Assembly (NCBI GenBank): GCA_964425315.1
Contig: CAYRNB010000002.1
Coordinates: 28,096-92,095, forward strand
DNA from: Rhodoblastus sp964425315
GTDB taxonomy: Bacteria; Pseudomonadota; Alphaproteobacteria; Rhizobiales; Beijerinckiaceae
Direction of reading: 5' to 3'
Length of the DNA stretch: 64,000 nucleotides
Shown here: piece after piece, positions 62,962 to 64,000 of the stretch
How the letters are laid out: each line of letters begins with the position of its first letter
How positions within the stretch are numbered: position 1 is the stretch's first letter
The notes under the pieces: generated by a model
Databases searched by the model: none
What the model saw: only the letters and a program-made list of their open reading frames with translations
What the model was told of the DNA's origin: nothing
Translations under genes and position numbers: made by a program

Positions 62962-63116
62962 AGTTGTGGGCATCTTGGAACAACGTCCTCTCATCCCGTA
63001 CTTTGAACACGTCAGGGCTCTGTCGGTAAGCCAAGACTCGCCGATCACCAAATAAAAAAGTCACGACGAATCAACTTTTATCCAAATTGAATATCTGGTT
63101 GGATTCGTCAAACCGC

Positions 63117-63794
63117 TCAAGGCCAAAAAGTATCACTAGGGATATGGAATAATTTAGGGTTTGGCACAGTTGTCAAGTCGATATTGTGAAGCATCACAAG
63201 AGTCTGATATCCCTGCGGATCCGTTACGTCCCATTGCTTTAGACTGAAGCTCTTGTTATCAAATACGAGTTCTATTTTGGAGGTCCCGCCGAACGTGGTG
63301 CTGTCCTCAACCGTAATCGTTGTAGTATTGGCGTCCGAGGTAACATTGAGCACCTTTAAATCACGCTTTAGATCAATCTTACGCTTCAAAAGAAATTTGA
63401 GCGGCGTTTGACTAATAAAATAAAGCTGTTGCGTCCGCAACTTTCGATTCCGGATCGCAACAGTTGAGCCGTCAGCAATTATTTCCATCGTCGCAGGGAG
63501 GGCATATTCAAAGCGTAACCGGCCGGGCTTGGCGACATATAATTTGCCTTCCGACCGTCGTCCATCGACGCCGATTTGGACGAAATCCGCCGTCATTACC
63601 TGTGCCGAATTAAAATAATCGTCAGCCATTTGAATCGCGATTTGCGGATCAAGCGGGGCGGGAGTTGATTTCGTATGGCCGCTGGCCTTCGAAGTCGCCT
63701 TGGTCGTAGGTGGCGAGTTCGCTTGAGCCAGAGACGAGACGGTTGTCCCAATGAGCAATAACGCGGCCAAAGATAATGGAATGCTGCGCTTCAT
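63117..63794 (-). CDS. lolA: Outer-membrane lipoprotein carrier protein LolA
   Basis: Periplasmic chaperone carrying lipoproteins from LolCDE to the outer membrane. The 225-aa precursor has a signal peptide MKRSIPLSLAALLLIGTTVS with cleavage near AQA, a Thr/Ser/Lys/Pro-rich linker to about residue 48, then the LolA fold: VMTADFVQIGVDGRRSEGKL, GRLRFEYALPATMEIIADGS and TDPQGYQTLVMLHNI. It pairs functionally with lnt and lptE. The upstream ORF overlaps its start by four bases. Confidence 0.92.
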   Translation of the reverse strand: MKRSIPLSLAALLLIGTTVSSLAQANSPPTTKATSKASGHTKSTPAPLDPQIAIQMADDYFNSAQVMTADFVQIGVDGRRSEGKLYVAKPGRLRFEYALPATMEIIADGSTVAIRNRKLRTQQLYFISQTPLKFLLKRKIDLKRDLKVLNVTSDANTTTITVEDSTTFGGTSKIELVFDNKSFSLKQWDVTDPQGYQTLVMLHNIDLTTVPNPKLFHIPSDTFWP

Positions 63795-64000
63795 TTCCGG
63801 TCCTTTGGCATGTGTCTCGTAAAAGGTGTCAGAATTTCTGCGATGTAGCGGCCATGCGAGCTCGCCCGCAATCTATCCTTGCGACGAAAGCGCGCTTCCA
63901 GCGCGCGCAAGGCTCCATAAAGTTGGCATGTGGCGGCATTTTGATCTTCACTCCTCGAAATCGAAAGCGCCTCTATCGATTCCGCCACCGACGAGGATCT
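63791..64000 (-). CDS. Unrecognised partial ORF at the right edge
   Basis: A minus-strand frame open to the window edge, ending four bases into lolA (ATGA overlap), so it is likely the 3' end of a real upstream gene or of a short one starting near 63988. The visible 69 residues include ALRALEARFRRKDRLRASSH and end in RHMPKDRK. I do not recognise it; the visible part does not look like the C-terminal DNA-binding domain of FtsK, which often precedes lolA. Confidence 0.4.
   Translation of the reverse strand, partial: RSSSVAESIEALSISRSEDQNAATCQLYGALRALEARFRRKDRLRASSHGRYIAEILTPFTRHMPKDRK

Overview
The window reads as the chromosome of an alphaproteobacterium of the order Hyphomicrobiales (Rhizobiales). 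The gene order tsaB-rimI-plsC-miaB-phoH-ybeY-corC-lnt-XRE regulator-metK-trmB, the hisB-DUF2628-hisHAFE-coaA block, the RegB/RegA pair, CenR, and the hemE | ppsR-aroE-coaE-dnaQ and rho / mnmE-mnmG-rsmG-parA-parB-holA-lptE-leuS clusters are all typical of that group. Divergent genes for ethylmalonyl-CoA mutase and crotonyl-CoA carboxylase/reductase point to the ethylmalonyl-CoA pathway. That would suit a serine-cycle methylotroph or methanotroph (Methylocystaceae/Beijerinckiaceae type), but the placement is inference. I saw no insertion sequence, prophage, CRISPR array, rRNA or tRNA gene.

Layout. 0-16 kb: ubiB (partial) and ubiE, then mutM and a YgjP-like metalloprotein on the other strand, then a long minus-strand run for tRNA/rRNA maturation, SAM synthesis and envelope work (trmB, metK, XRE regulator, lnt, corC, ybeY, phoH, miaB, plsC-like, rimI, tsaB, nfuA, trpS). 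15.7-22.4 kb: hslUV on the minus strand, divergent from the histidine operon and coaA. 22.4-31.2 kb: a DUF2794 gene, htpG, prmC, a DUF4167 gene, clpB, and convergent uppP. 31.3-35.0 kb: divergent ecm and ccr. 35.7-39.6 kb: typA, regB, regA. 39.7-45 kb: hemJ and hemE on the minus strand, then a noncoding stretch and ppsR-aroE-coaE-dnaQ. 45.4-55 kb: dnaA, cobP, rho, mnmE, mnmG, rsmG, parA, parB. 55-64 kb: holA, lptE, leuS (minus), yggS, an L,D-transpeptidase, cenR, a cNMP-binding protein, xthA, lolA and a truncated ORF at the edge.

Replication and segregation. The hemE-ppsR intergenic region (about 41141-41527) is the best candidate chromosomal origin. It has the gene neighbourhood known for Caulobacter and Rickettsia origins, an AT-rich tract, two GC-rich inverted repeats, weak DnaA-box-like 9-mers and a perfect TTAA-N7-TTAA motif of the CtrA type. 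Two near-perfect parS sites lie 8 and 11.6 kb to the right, one before mnmE and one inside rsmG just upstream of parAB. dnaA lies between the origin candidate and the parS sites.

Regulatory signals. The most interesting noncoding sequence is in leaders. metK has a structured leader with a terminator-like hairpin and a Shine-Dalgarno sequence in a hairpin loop before a TTG start. dnaA is preceded by a small ORF with a strong Shine-Dalgarno sequence and a hairpin plus T-run. clpB and the htpG upstream region carry long perfect inverted repeats, and the ecm/ccr divergent region carries an 8-bp palindrome. Many genes appear to start with TTG. No clearly new multi-gene system is visible; the novelty, if any, is in these leaders and in a few poorly characterised core proteins (DUF4167, DUF2628, DUF2794).
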